Notes: generated by a model from the sequence alone, not told the origin. A stretch of DNA of 62,662 nt from an uncultured Lactobacillus sp. (GCA_937874185.1 CALNAK010000040.1:1-62662); one strand, 5' to 3'. Positions 43,299-52,572 are shown, counted from the stretch's first letter. Translations and numbers: made by a program.

Positions 43299-44729
43299 AT
43301 GAAAATTAAAAATATTAACAGTACATACAAAAAGCTACCCAATTATCCAACTAAAGTGATCCAATTTGGAGAAGGGAATTTCTTACGTGCCTTTATTGAT
43401 TGGCAAATCCAACAGATGAATAAAAAGAATATTTTTAACGGTGGGGTAGCTATAGTTCAACCATTAAATGTTGGAAGAACTCATCAGTTAGATGACCAGG
43501 ATGATTTATATACGGTATTACTTGAAGGAAAATTGGATGGTTTAAAAATAAAATCGAATGAAATTATTGAGAACATAAATAAAACTGTTAGGCCTTATGA
43601 AAATTATGATTCATATCTTTCTTTAGCGGAAAATGATGATATCCAAATAATAATTTCAAATACAACTGAAGCAGGAATAGCTTTTGATGTGGATGATAAA
43701 TTAGAAGATAGTCCACAAAAATCTTATCCAGGTAAATTGACGGCTTTATTGTATAAGAGATTCAAATTAAATAAGAGCGGATTTTATATTGTTCCATGTG
43801 AGTTAATAAATCACAACGGGGATGTTTTAAAAAAAATAATAATAAAATATGCAAAACTATGGAACCTAGGACCAGACTTTATTAATTGGATTAATAATAG
43901 TAATAAATTTTATTCAACACTTGTTGATAGAATTGTACCAGGTTATCCTGCTGATCAAATTGAAGAAATACAAAATAGATTGGGTTATAGAGATGATAAT
44001 ATTGTAAAAGCTGAGCCATTTATGTTATTCGTAATTGAAGGTGATGAAGAGCTTGAAAAAGTATTCCCATTAAAAAAGGCGGGGTTAAATGTTGTTTTCA
44101 CAAATAATTTACAACCGTATAGAGATAGGAAAGTTTCATTATTAAATGGACCACATACGTCGATGAATATTCTTGGTCAACTCATGGGGATAAGGACTGT
44201 CACTGAAGTTATGAATAATAAAGTACTTTATCAATTTATATCTGATGAGATGCAAAAGGAGATTATGCCTACAATTAATTTATCTGATAAAAAATTAATG
44301 CTATATTCTGACCAAGTAAAGGAGAGATTTGATAATCCGTTTATAGAACATGAATTAAAAAGTATTGGATTAAATAGTATATCTAAGATTAAAACAAGAT
44401 TACTTCCAATTTTGAAAAAGGACATTGAGGAGTTTGATGAAATACCAAGTAGAATAACACTTGTTTTGGCAGCATACATTTATGTCTATTCGATGCAAAG
44501 TGAAATTACTCCTCAGGATACTAACGATGTCTTAGAAAAATTTAGGGAGTTATCAAAATCATCCAATTATATTGAGCTTATATTGTCTAATGAATATCTA
44601 TGGGGAGAAGATTTAACTTCCTATCCAGAATTATTGAGACAAGTTATTAATGATATTAATTTAATAAATGAGTACGGGGTAAAAAGGGTTATAGAGAAAA
44701 TTAATAATGAGGTGGTTAATAATGATTAG
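43299..44729 (+). CDS. uxaB: Tagaturonate reductase (UxaB), mannitol dehydrogenase family
   Basis: A 476-residue NAD-dependent long-chain dehydrogenase. It starts with the Rossmann segment V-I-Q-F-G-E-G-N-F-L-R-A-F-I-D-W-Q and has V-P-C-E-L-I-N-H-N-G near 165 and the central K-V-S-L-L-N-G-P-H-T-S around 275. The pairing with UxaA identifies it as altronate:NAD oxidoreductase; a fructuronate reductase (UxuB) is a less likely alternative. It would turn tagaturonate into altronate. No hexuronate isomerase (UxaC) is in the window. Confidence 0.92.
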   Translation: MKIKNINSTYKKLPNYPTKVIQFGEGNFLRAFIDWQIQQMNKKNIFNGGVAIVQPLNVGRTHQLDDQDDLYTVLLEGKLDGLKIKSNEIIENINKTVRPYENYDSYLSLAENDDIQIIISNTTEAGIAFDVDDKLEDSPQKSYPGKLTALLYKRFKLNKSGFYIVPCELINHNGDVLKKIIIKYAKLWNLGPDFINWINNSNKFYSTLVDRIVPGYPADQIEEIQNRLGYRDDNIVKAEPFMLFVIEGDEELEKVFPLKKAGLNVVFTNNLQPYRDRKVSLLNGPHTSMNILGQLMGIRTVTEVMNNKVLYQFISDEMQKEIMPTINLSDKKLMLYSDQVKERFDNPFIEHELKSIGLNSISKIKTRLLPILKKDIEEFDEIPSRITLVLAAYIYVYSMQSEITPQDTNDVLEKFRELSKSSNYIELILSNEYLWGEDLTSYPELLRQVINDINLINEYGVKRVIEKINNEVVNND

Positions 44730-46218
44730 CTATCGTGTGATATCACCAAAAGATAATGTGGCTGTGGCGTTAGAAAATATTAGTCATGGTACGAATATTA
44801 GCTATCACAATCAGATTATTATTATTGATGAAGATATAAAAAAAGGGCATAAATTTGCCATAGAGGAAATCAAAAAGGATTCTAAAATAATAAAATATGG
44901 TTCTCCAATAGGATATGCAATAAAAAATATAAAAAAGGGAAGCTGGGTTCATACGCATAATGTTCATACATTACTGGGAGATGAATTAGAATATCAATAT
45001 AATCCAGTACCTATTCCAAAATTGAATGAACAAGAAAATAGGACTTTTTTTGGATATGAAAGGTTAAATGGAAAAGTTGGAATAAGAAATGATTTATATA
45101 TTATTCCCTCGGTAGGTTGTATAAATCCATTATTAGATATTGTAGTTAGTCAATTTAAATCACTTCATCCAGATAATGGTGCATTTGATAATATCATTGT
45201 CTTGAAACATCCTTATGGTTGTTCACAATTGGGGGATGATTTTGAACAGACTCGTAATATTCTTGTAGATGCTGCATTACATCCTAATGCTGGTGCTGTA
45301 TTGTTTTTTGGATTAGGCTGTGAGAATAATCAAATTTCAGGCATTAAAAAGTTACTATATGAAAATGATCAATTTGATAGAAAAAGGTTTAAATTCTTAA
45401 TTGCTCAAGAAGTAGATAATGAGTTTGAAACAGCTTTAAAAATGCTTGAAGAACTTAATGATGTAGCGTCACATGATAAAAGAAGTAAACAGCCAATAAG
45501 TAAATTGTCCATAGGTTTAAAATGTGGAGGTTCTGATGGCCTTTCTGGTATAACTGCAAATCCCTTGCTGGGGAAAGCAACAGATTATTTTGTGTCTCAA
45601 GGAGGTTCTGTAATTTTATCAGAGGTTCCAGAAATGTTTGGTGCTGAACAACAATTAATGAATAGGGCTGAAAGTGAAAATGTATTTAATGAAGTAGTTG
45701 ACTTAATAAATGATTTTAAAAAATATTTTGAATCCTATGGGCAACCAATATATGAGAATCCATCTCCAGGAAATAAGGAAGGTGGAATAACAACTCTTGA
45801 AGATAAATCATTGGGTTGCACTCAGAAAGCAGGAACATCGAGTGTAGTTGATGTACTAAAGTATGGTGAAAAGATAAAAAAGTCTGGATTATCACTACTA
45901 CAATCTCCAGGTAATGATTTAGTGGCATCATCGGCTGAGGCTGCAGCTGATTGTCAAATAATATTATTCACAACAGGCAGAGGAACGCCATTTGCTCCTT
46001 TTGTACCTACAATAAAAGTATCCTCTAATTCTGAAATACATGATAAGAAACCGTGGTGGATTGATTTTGATGCAGGTAGATTATTGGACAATTCTATGGA
46101 AAGTTTATCAAAGGAATTTATTGATGACATTATTTCTGTAGCCAGTGGAAAAAGGACTAATAATGAAAAATTTAATATACATGGATTGGCAATATTTAAG
46201 AATGGTGTTACTGAATAA
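44722..46218 (+). CDS. uxaA: Altronate dehydratase UxaA
   Basis: A 498-residue dehydratase. An N-terminal SAF-like segment (residues 1-90, with G-S-P-I-G-Y-A and H-T-H-N-V-H-T) is followed by the large GD_AH domain. This contains F-G-Y-E-R-L-N-G-K-V-G-I-R-N, H-P-Y-G-C-S-Q-L-G, G-L-G-C-E-N-N and C-G-G-S-D-G-L-S-G, whose Cys and His residues bind the metal. It makes KDG from altronate. The start at 44722 lies behind GAGGTGG and inside the uxaB end. It is the last gene of the operon. Confidence 0.95.
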   Translation: MISYRVISPKDNVAVALENISHGTNISYHNQIIIIDEDIKKGHKFAIEEIKKDSKIIKYGSPIGYAIKNIKKGSWVHTHNVHTLLGDELEYQYNPVPIPKLNEQENRTFFGYERLNGKVGIRNDLYIIPSVGCINPLLDIVVSQFKSLHPDNGAFDNIIVLKHPYGCSQLGDDFEQTRNILVDAALHPNAGAVLFFGLGCENNQISGIKKLLYENDQFDRKRFKFLIAQEVDNEFETALKMLEELNDVASHDKRSKQPISKLSIGLKCGGSDGLSGITANPLLGKATDYFVSQGGSVILSEVPEMFGAEQQLMNRAESENVFNEVVDLINDFKKYFESYGQPIYENPSPGNKEGGITTLEDKSLGCTQKAGTSSVVDVLKYGEKIKKSGLSLLQSPGNDLVASSAEAAADCQIILFTTGRGTPFAPFVPTIKVSSNSEIHDKKPWWIDFDAGRLLDNSMESLSKEFIDDIISVASGKRTNNEKFNIHGLAIFKNGVTE

Positions 46219-46219
46219 A

Positions 46220-46278
46220 AGATGGGCAATAAACTTGATGATAATATATCATTATAAGGTTTGTTGTCTATTTTTTTT
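46220..46278 (+). terminator. Terminator of the uronate operon
   Basis: ATGGGCAATAAAC pairs with GTTTGTTGTCTAT (several G-U pairs), then a run of eight T residues. Confidence 0.7.
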
Positions 46279-46409
46279 AGCATCACGTTAAAGAACCTCG
46301 ATTAATTCCAAATCAATTTATATTGAGTGTTAATGGATACAGTTGAATATCTCATCGAAGTATCAATTTGTTATAATACAAGCAAGGATACACATTTGAG
46401 GACAATATA

Positions 46410-46739
46410 ATGGAAGAAAATAAAAAAATGAAAAAAGACCAAATTATGGATGCATTGGGTAAAGTTATTGATCCAGAACTTGGTATTGATATTGTTAATT
46501 TAGGTTTGATATATGAGGTCGAGGTTGATAAAAATCACTGTATCGTTACTATGACTTTGACAACTATGGGATGTCCATTGAGCGATATGTTGCATGATAG
46601 TATTGAACAAGCTGCTGTATCTGTTGAGGGTATTAAGGATTGTGAAATTCAATTGGTTTGGTATCCGATGTGGGATATTAGTAAAATGAGCCGTTACGCT
46701 CGCGTTTCATTGGGGATTCCTGAGGGATTTGGAGTTTAG
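46410..46739 (+). CDS. sufT: MIP18/DUF59-family Fe-S protein, SufT-like
   Basis: A 109-residue protein of the DUF59 (MIP18) family. D-P-E-L-G-I-D-I-V-N-L-G-L at 21-33 and the conserved Cys55 in T-T-M-G-C-P-L-S are the family signature. Members (SufT, PaaD, MIP18) help in maturation of Fe-S proteins. It is separate from the suf operon, 36 kb away. TATAAT at 46372-46377 is a likely -10. The next gene has its own start region, so it is probably monocistronic. Confidence 0.88.
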   Translation: MEENKKMKKDQIMDALGKVIDPELGIDIVNLGLIYEVEVDKNHCIVTMTLTTMGCPLSDMLHDSIEQAAVSVEGIKDCEIQLVWYPMWDISKMSRYARVSLGIPEGFGV

Positions 46740-46891
46740 TCAACGTGTCTAAATATTCCGCGTGTCGGCATACTGATTAATGGACCCCATTTATTAAATG
46801 AATAATAATTTTCCATTATTTACTTGAAACATATGTTTGACTCAACTAACATTTAAAGTGATTAGTGAAAGATAATTTGGAGGGGTTTATT

Positions 46892-48034
46892 TTGAAGAAA
46901 AGTACATCATTATTACTTAGTGGAATTCTAGTTTCAGGAATGGTTCTGGGCACTATTGTTACTCCAGCTACTGTTCACGCTGCAGAGGGAACAACAGCTA
47001 CAGCAGATAAAAACGTTACAAATAAGGTTACATTTTATGACCAAGATGGTGCTAAAGTTGGGTCTGAACTAAACATACCAGGAGTAATGGGTACAGAAAT
47101 TAATAGTTCAATACCAACAGGGTATGTTTTAGCAGATAATAACACAACTGTTTTCGGTGCTGATGACGCTGAAGTTGCTGTTAAGATTGCTAAGGTAGTT
47201 ACTGGAACAGTAAACTATGTAGACCAGAATGATAAAGCTTTAACTACTGAAAAAGTTACTGGTGGTATTGGTAATTCTTACAAATTGAAGGAACTTCCTA
47301 CAAACTGTGTCTGGAATAAAGATTCAGATCAAACAATTACTATAAATAATACAGGGAAGTATACAGTATCTGTTACTAAGAAAATCGCAAATCTTGTTAT
47401 TTTCAAAACTAGTGACAATACCGAAGTTGATAGAAAAACTATTCTTGGTTCAAAAGTTGGGGATGTTATTACATTAACTTCAGATCAACTACCTAAGGGT
47501 TATGTAACTGAGAACAATAAAGTAACATTACAAAATGACGGTAATACACAAACAATCTCAGTAACAAAAGCTGCTACTGATGGTACAAGTGATGTCAATG
47601 GCGTTGTAACTGTTAAATCAGAGTATGGTCAACTATACGATAAAACAGGTAAAGCATTAAGTCGTAAATTAGAAAATGGCACAGGCTGGCAAACAAGAAC
47701 TAAGATGTCTTTGGACGGTGCAGATTACTACTTAGTTGGTGGTAATGAATGGCTTAAATCTGATGATGTTACTTATAAAGCAAATGATGGCAGTACTTCA
47801 ACAGATACTGACGATAGCACTACGACTGATAACTCAGGTGTAGTAAAGCCAGATAAAGAAAAGGTTGAAACAAACACTCAAGCATTCTTATATGACGATA
47901 AAGGTACGTTGATTACAAACCGTAGATTAGCTAAAAATACTCTTTGGAAGACTGATCAAATGAAGATGGTTAACGGCGTTAAGATGTATCGTGTTGCCAC
48001 AAACGAATGGATTAAGAGTAGCGAAATTAAATAA
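46892..48034 (+). CDS. Secreted SLAP-domain cell-surface protein
   Basis: A 380-residue protein. I start it at TTG 46892 because TTTGGAGGGG lies ten bases before it and the signal peptide then begins M-K-K-S-T-S-L-L-L-S; cleavage is expected after V-H-A. Two or three beta-rich MucBP-like segments follow (F-Y-D-Q-D-G, V-N-Y-V-D-Q-N-D). The C-terminus carries two SLAP (S-layer protein A) domains, G-Q-L-Y-D-K-T-G-K-A and A-F-L-Y-D-D-K-G-T-L, each ending in N-E-W-(L/I)-K-S. SLAP domains attach proteins to cell-wall polymers. It has no LPXTG. Confidence 0.87.
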   Translation: MKKSTSLLLSGILVSGMVLGTIVTPATVHAAEGTTATADKNVTNKVTFYDQDGAKVGSELNIPGVMGTEINSSIPTGYVLADNNTTVFGADDAEVAVKIAKVVTGTVNYVDQNDKALTTEKVTGGIGNSYKLKELPTNCVWNKDSDQTITINNTGKYTVSVTKKIANLVIFKTSDNTEVDRKTILGSKVGDVITLTSDQLPKGYVTENNKVTLQNDGNTQTISVTKAATDGTSDVNGVVTVKSEYGQLYDKTGKALSRKLENGTGWQTRTKMSLDGADYYLVGGNEWLKSDDVTYKANDGSTSTDTDDSTTTDNSGVVKPDKEKVETNTQAFLYDDKGTLITNRRLAKNTLWKTDQMKMVNGVKMYRVATNEWIKSSEIK

Positions 48035-48046
48035 TTCAATAATTTC

Positions 48047-48087
48047 TGGGACTGTGAATTGAAAAATTCATGGTTCTTTTTTTATTT
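48047..48087 (+). terminator. Terminator of the first SLAP gene
   Basis: GGGACTGTGAATT / AATTCATGGTTC with a short loop, then seven T residues. Confidence 0.88.
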
Positions 48088-48319
48088 TATAAAATACGAT
48101 GCTATGTATTCAAATTATGATTATAATGAAAATCCACAAATCAATATGACTTGTAGATTTTTATATTAAATTATTATTAGCAGCAGTCGGTTACATAATT
48201 AATTTCTTATATTAATATAATAAAGATGAATATGATATTTATAACATAAATGTTTACGTAATAATAAAAAATCAACGAATAATAATTTTTCGATTTATTT
48301 GTTGCAAAAAATAATTCTC

Positions 48320-48325
48320 TATAAT
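48320..48325 (+). promoter_or_regulatory. -10 element of the second SLAP gene
   Basis: TATAAT, preceded at 15 bases by TTGTTG as a weak -35. The start codon at 48374 is behind CGGAGGAA. Confidence 0.5.
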
Positions 48326-48373
48326 ACATTAGCTTAGTCTTATTAATAAAATGTATTTATCGGAGGAATTGAG

Positions 48374-49828
48374 ATGAAATTAGGTAAAGGTTTAATTGTT
48401 ACGGGGTTACTATTTTATAGTGTGTTAGGGCCTATGAATATTGGTAATATTAATGCTATGGCTGTTGATGTACAAGCATCCGAATCTGAGAATGAAAAAG
48501 AAACAGTAAATTACAATGTGATTTATAGTATCAACGGAAAAACAGTTACAACTAAAGAAGCGAAAGAATTAAAGCTAAAAGATAAATTTAAAAGTAGTGA
48601 AAATATTAGAGAAATTAAGGGTAAGACTCTTATTAAAGATTTTTTGCCAGAATATATTAGTCTTTTGAATAACAAGGATGGGGAACTTAGCTATGCAGTA
48701 ACTAATAAAACAGTATTTGTTGACATTGTCTTAGATAAAACATCAAAACCTATTTATGTAAATTTTATTAATGAAAAAAATGAGACTATAAATGATCCAC
48801 GATTAAACAGATCCAGAAATATTTTTGTTGGCCCTTGGACCGATAAGGTTAGTGTTTCTTCAATAGCATTACCCAAAGAGTACAAGGCTAAGGATAAAGA
48901 TGATATTGTGATTGAAAAGGATCAAATTAATGTAAAGTTGAATAAGTTTGACATCATTAATATTAAATTTATTGACCAGGATAATTTCAAAATAACTGAT
49001 AAAAATTTATTGCAAAATGAATTTATTGTTCCAGAAGGTACTAGAATAATAAATTCAAATGATATCAAGCTTCCTTCTAACTATAGATTTATCAAAGACA
49101 CAAAGAAATATGATATCAATAATAATGAAATAAGAGTTTATGTCGAAGAATTCAAGAATGTGGCTATTAAATATAATGTGAATGGTAAAAGTGCGTCTAT
49201 TGATGGTTTTGTTAACATGATTAATGTTAATGTTAAAGCCAGAAGTATTTCTTTAGATTCAATTCCCAATGATTTTTCGAATTATAAAATGAAAGGAAAT
49301 AAGAAGGATTTTGAAATAAGGAATAATCAAATCACTATTGATTTGGTGACTGATCCAATTGATAATCCTGTAAAAAAGCCAAATAGAGTAAAACCGGGTA
49401 AAGTAACTAATCATAAAAATCCGTCTGCTTTAGTCAAGAATTATAAGGGAACTATTTCTACACATCCAAATAAAACAGTTTCACTATACGATTCAAAGGG
49501 AAAAGCTATTAAGAACCGTGTACTTGCTGGTGACTCGAACTGGGCATCAGACAAAACTATGGAACTATCCGGTGTTAAATATTACCGTGTAGCCACAAAC
49601 GAATGGATCAAAGCAGAAAATGTTTATGAATATTCTGCTAGTCAATCTGTAGTTGAAACTTCTGCTGGACAATTCAAGAACTTGTTCAATTCAAAGGGAG
49701 AATTAGCTACTAATCGTGGTCTTGCTTCAGGTTCACGTTGGTTGACTGACAAAACTGCCACAATCAATGGAGAAAAAATGTACCGTGTAGCTACAAATGA
49801 ATGGTTAAAAGCTAGTGACATCAAATAG
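48374..49828 (+). CDS. Secreted SLAP-domain cell-surface protein
   Basis: A 484-residue protein related to the preceding one. The signal peptide is M-K-L-G-K-G-L-I-V-T-G ... with a likely cleavage near A-M-A-V-D-V-Q-A. The central 300 residues are Lys/Asn/Asp-rich with repeating V-x-F-I-(N/D) strands (V-N-F-I-N-E-K-N, I-K-F-I-D-Q-D-N), as in cell-surface beta repeats. A basic linker (K-P-N-R-V-K-P-G-K) leads to two C-terminal SLAP domains, V-S-L-Y-D-S-K-G-K-A and K-N-L-F-N-S-K-G-E-L, each ending R-V-A-T-N-E-W-(I/L)-K-A. No LPXTG and no membrane anchor. Probably held on the wall non-covalently. Confidence 0.87.
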   Translation: MKLGKGLIVTGLLFYSVLGPMNIGNINAMAVDVQASESENEKETVNYNVIYSINGKTVTTKEAKELKLKDKFKSSENIREIKGKTLIKDFLPEYISLLNNKDGELSYAVTNKTVFVDIVLDKTSKPIYVNFINEKNETINDPRLNRSRNIFVGPWTDKVSVSSIALPKEYKAKDKDDIVIEKDQINVKLNKFDIINIKFIDQDNFKITDKNLLQNEFIVPEGTRIINSNDIKLPSNYRFIKDTKKYDINNNEIRVYVEEFKNVAIKYNVNGKSASIDGFVNMINVNVKARSISLDSIPNDFSNYKMKGNKKDFEIRNNQITIDLVTDPIDNPVKKPNRVKPGKVTNHKNPSALVKNYKGTISTHPNKTVSLYDSKGKAIKNRVLAGDSNWASDKTMELSGVKYYRVATNEWIKAENVYEYSASQSVVETSAGQFKNLFNSKGELATNRGLASGSRWLTDKTATINGEKMYRVATNEWLKASDIK

Positions 49829-49833
49829 TTAGT

Positions 49834-49871
49834 AAAAAACGTCCAATCCCACTATGAGATTGGACGTTTTT
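49834..49871. terminator. Bidirectional terminator
   Basis: AAAAACGTCCAATC / GATTGGACGTTTTT, between the convergent SLAP gene and the ABC transporter operon. Confidence 0.92.
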
Positions 49872-49875
49872 CTAT

Positions 49876-50625
49876 CTAAAAGTATTGGAGCAAATCATTT
49901 TCTTTCAACTTATCTTTTTCAGCTTGATTCAAGTCGAGGATAATCTCACCCTTCTTCAATACAATCAAGCGATTACCATATTTCATGGCATCGGATAAAT
50001 TATGGGTAATCATCATACAAGTTAATTCTTTTTCCAAAATTATCTTATTAGTTAACTCCATCAAGTCCTTACTTGTTTGGGGGTCTAAGGCAGCCGTATG
50101 TTCGTCTAGCAACAACAATTCTGGTCTCTGAATAATTGCCATCAAGAAACTTAAAGTCTGTCTCTGACCACCAGAAAGCTTTTCTGTGAAAGTATTAAGT
50201 CGATTATCCAAGGTAGGCAAACTGGAAATTAATTTTTGAAATTCAGGCATATTTTCTTTCAAATGACGTAAGTGAAGTCGTCTAGGTAAGCCTCGTCTTT
50301 TGGCCAAAAGTAGATTCTCCGCAACGGTCATTCGTGGTGCTGTTCCGGATTTTGGATCCTGATAAACTCGACTGATATGACGGCTACGTTTTGCCAATTT
50401 TTCGTCGGTAATATCTTCGCCGTTCAATAAAATTTTTCCAGAAGTTAGATCATTAGTCCCGGTAATAGCATCCATCAAGGTAGACTTACCAGCACCGTTG
50501 GTTCCTAAGACAACTAAGAAGTCCTTGGGATTAATTGTTAAATTAATATTATTGAGAATATTTAAATTCTTATCGTCGTTATAGATAGTTTTGATACCAT
50601 CTTTGATCTCTAATAATGGTTTCAT
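49876..50625 (-). CDS. ABC transporter ATP-binding protein, TrpZ-like
   Basis: A 249-residue ABC ATPase. Walker A G-T-N-G-A-G-K-S-T, signature L-S-G-G-Q-R-Q and Walker B L-L-L-L-D-E-H-T-A-A-L-D are present; the His after the catalytic Glu is unusual but is found in this transporter type. It overlaps the permease gene (ATGA). With the permease and binding protein it forms the three-gene TrpXYZ-type system, whose members take up tryptophan, tyrosine or related compounds. Confidence 0.92.
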   Translation of the reverse strand: MKPLLEIKDGIKTIYNDDKNLNILNNINLTINPKDFLVVLGTNGAGKSTLMDAITGTNDLTSGKILLNGEDITDEKLAKRSRHISRVYQDPKSGTAPRMTVAENLLLAKRRGLPRRLHLRHLKENMPEFQKLISSLPTLDNRLNTFTEKLSGGQRQTLSFLMAIIQRPELLLLDEHTAALDPQTSKDLMELTNKIILEKELTCMMITHNLSDAMKYGNRLIVLKKGEIILDLNQAEKDKLKENDLLQYF

Positions 50626-51512
50626 TTTGTTTTAACCCCGTTTCTCATAGTCTTTAGGAATTGTTCGCGAATTGTTGGTAATGCAAGGCAGAGTGCCAAA
50701 ATGATAGCTGAAATCAATTTCAAATCGTTAGTATTGAAGCCTAATTGAAGTACAATCATCAAAATTAATCGGTAAACGATACTACCAATAACAATGGTAA
50801 TTAGACGAACACTCAGCGGAACATCAGGGTAAATAACTTCACCAATGATAATGGCTGAAAGTCCAATAACGATGACTCCAATACCCATGTTAACGTCCGC
50901 AAATCCATTTTGTTGGGCAATCAATCCACCAGTTAAAGCAACGATTCCGTTAGAAACCATTAGTCCGATGAACTTCATAACGGTAGTGTTGATGCCAATT
51001 GATGCGGCCATGGTTTCGTTATCACCAGTCGCTATAACGGCCTGACCTTTTTCGGTATTGAGGAAGATAATTAAAAGGAAAATTATCAAAGCAATTATGA
51101 CAATCCCAAGAATAATTCCATTAAAGTTAGTTGGAAGTTTATCCAAACCAAACTGGGTAAAAATGTTGCTAGATTTTGTTAAAGACATATTAGCTTTACC
51201 CAAGATGCGTAGGTTAATTGAGTATAACGCCGTCATGGTCAAGATCCCCGCCAGTAAGATTGGAACATTTAGTTTGGCATAAAGGAACGCAGTCGCAAAT
51301 CCAGCCAAACAACCAAAGATAAAAGCAATTAACAGAGCGTAAAGAGTTGAATGTCCTGATTGAATTAGACTGATAGCAGTAACGGCACCTAATGGGAAAC
51401 TTCCCTCAACCGTCATATCAGGAAAATCGAGAATCCGGAAAGTAATGAATAGACCAATGGCCAGAATGGACCAGATGAAACCTTGACTTATAGTAGATAC
51501 GATTAAACTCAT
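50622..51512 (-). CDS. ABC transporter permease, TrpY-like
   Basis: A 296-residue membrane protein of the branched-chain amino acid/ribose permease superfamily, with eight to nine hydrophobic segments and the motif D-F-P-D-M-T-V-E-G-S-F-P-L-G-A near residues 29-43 that is typical of TrpY-type permeases. Its ends overlap both neighbouring genes by four bases. Confidence 0.9.
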   Translation of the reverse strand: MSLIVSTISQGFIWSILAIGLFITFRILDFPDMTVEGSFPLGAVTAISLIQSGHSTLYALLIAFIFGCLAGFATAFLYAKLNVPILLAGILTMTALYSINLRILGKANMSLTKSSNIFTQFGLDKLPTNFNGIILGIVIIALIIFLLIIFLNTEKGQAVIATGDNETMAASIGINTTVMKFIGLMVSNGIVALTGGLIAQQNGFADVNMGIGVIVIGLSAIIIGEVIYPDVPLSVRLITIVIGSIVYRLILMIVLQLGFNTNDLKLISAIILALCLALPTIREQFLKTMRNGVKTK

Positions 51513-52516
51513 TTGATTATTTGTCCTTTCTTTTGAGCTTCCTTAATTAGTGAATCTGGGAATTCAATATTTAGTTGTTTAGCCATTTTTTCATTCAAAA
51601 TTAGATGTCCCTTTTCCATGAAGGTAACTGGCGTCGTAGCAGTTTTTTCTTTACCTTGCAAGATTCTCACAACATGTTCACCAGTTTTTTCACCGAGTTC
51701 ATATTGACTGAGTCCGACTGTTGCAAGCCCACCATCTTTAACCATGGTTGTTGCGGCAGGGAAGACGGCAATATTTTGTTTAGCTGCAATGGAAGAAAGG
51801 AGCTTCATACCGGAAGCAACGGTATTATCGGTTGGAACGTAGATTGTTTGAACACTTTCAGCTAAAGCTGTTCCGACTTGTTGGATATCGTTAACGGAAT
51901 TGATGCTGGATACTTTGACTTTAAATCCTTGTTTCTTAGCCAAAACTTGCATCTTTTTCATTTGACTGGTAGCTGATGCATCACTGGATGTATAAATGAT
52001 ACCAATCGTCTTTAGATCAGGAATAACTTGTTTCATCAAATTCAATTGAGCTTTCAAAGGTGCTTGATCAGAAACTCCGGTAATATTTCCACCGGGACGT
52101 TTGTTATTAGTAATAATTCCCGCACCTTCGGGATCAGTTACAGCTCCCATGACGATAGGAATTTTACTTGTGGCATTCTTCAATGATTGAACTGAAGGAG
52201 TCGCAATTCCGACCGCTACGTCAACGTTATCTTGAACGAATTGCTTACTGATTGTTCTCAGATTACTTTGATCCCCTTGAGCGTTCTGGAATTCAATTTT
52301 GACGTTTTTACCGTTGATATAACCGTTCTTTTTCAAGGTATCGTCAATTCCCTTATTGATTTGGTCCAAAGCTGGATGGGACATTAATTGTAGAATCCCA
52401 ACTTTTGGAATGGCGTTCTTTTTTTGAGCGTCAGTGTGACCGGTATAAAAAAATGCAAAAATTAGAAATGCTGCAAGTGCGACAAGGGTCGCGTATAGTC
52501 TTCTCGTATGTTTCAT
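51509..52516 (-). CDS. ABC transporter substrate-binding protein, TrpX-like
   Basis: A 335-residue protein of the ABC_sub_bind family. V-G-I-L-Q-L-M-S-H-P-A-L-D at its start, G-I-A-T-P-S-V-Q-S near 105 and T-D-P-E-G-A-G near 125 are typical. I start it at 52516 because GGGGGAA is in front; an upstream in-frame start would lie in the terminator hairpin. A hydrophobic N-terminal helix (about 7-26) is present, but there is no Cys for a lipobox, so it is probably membrane-anchored by this helix or secreted. Substrate is inferred as an aromatic amino acid, mainly from the leader. Confidence 0.9.
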   Translation of the reverse strand: MKHTRRLYATLVALAAFLIFAFFYTGHTDAQKKNAIPKVGILQLMSHPALDQINKGIDDTLKKNGYINGKNVKIEFQNAQGDQSNLRTISKQFVQDNVDVAVGIATPSVQSLKNATSKIPIVMGAVTDPEGAGIITNNKRPGGNITGVSDQAPLKAQLNLMKQVIPDLKTIGIIYTSSDASATSQMKKMQVLAKKQGFKVKVSSINSVNDIQQVGTALAESVQTIYVPTDNTVASGMKLLSSIAAKQNIAVFPAATTMVKDGGLATVGLSQYELGEKTGEHVVRILQGKEKTATTPVTFMEKGHLILNEKMAKQLNIEFPDSLIKEAQKKGQIIK

Positions 52517-52534
52517 CGTTAAATTCCCCCAAAT

Positions 52535-52568
52535 TAAAAAGACAATCCCAGAGTGTGTGGGATTGTCT
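52535..52568 (-). terminator. Attenuator terminator directly upstream of trpX
   Basis: On the minus strand AGACAATCCCA / TGGGATTGTCT forms an 11-bp stem followed by TTTTT. It ends only about ten bases before the trpX ribosome binding site. Its 5' arm (ACAATCC) is also complementary to GGATTGT in the leader at about 52655-52661. Confidence 0.85.
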
Positions 52569-52572
52569 TTAG

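Larger units (their letters stand above)
48035..48373. other. Intergenic region with terminator and promoter
   Basis: It holds the terminator of the first SLAP gene at the left end and the promoter of the second at the right end. An imperfect repeat CAACGAATAA / TTATTTGTTG lies just upstream of the -10. The middle 200 bases show nothing I can name. Confidence 0.5.
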
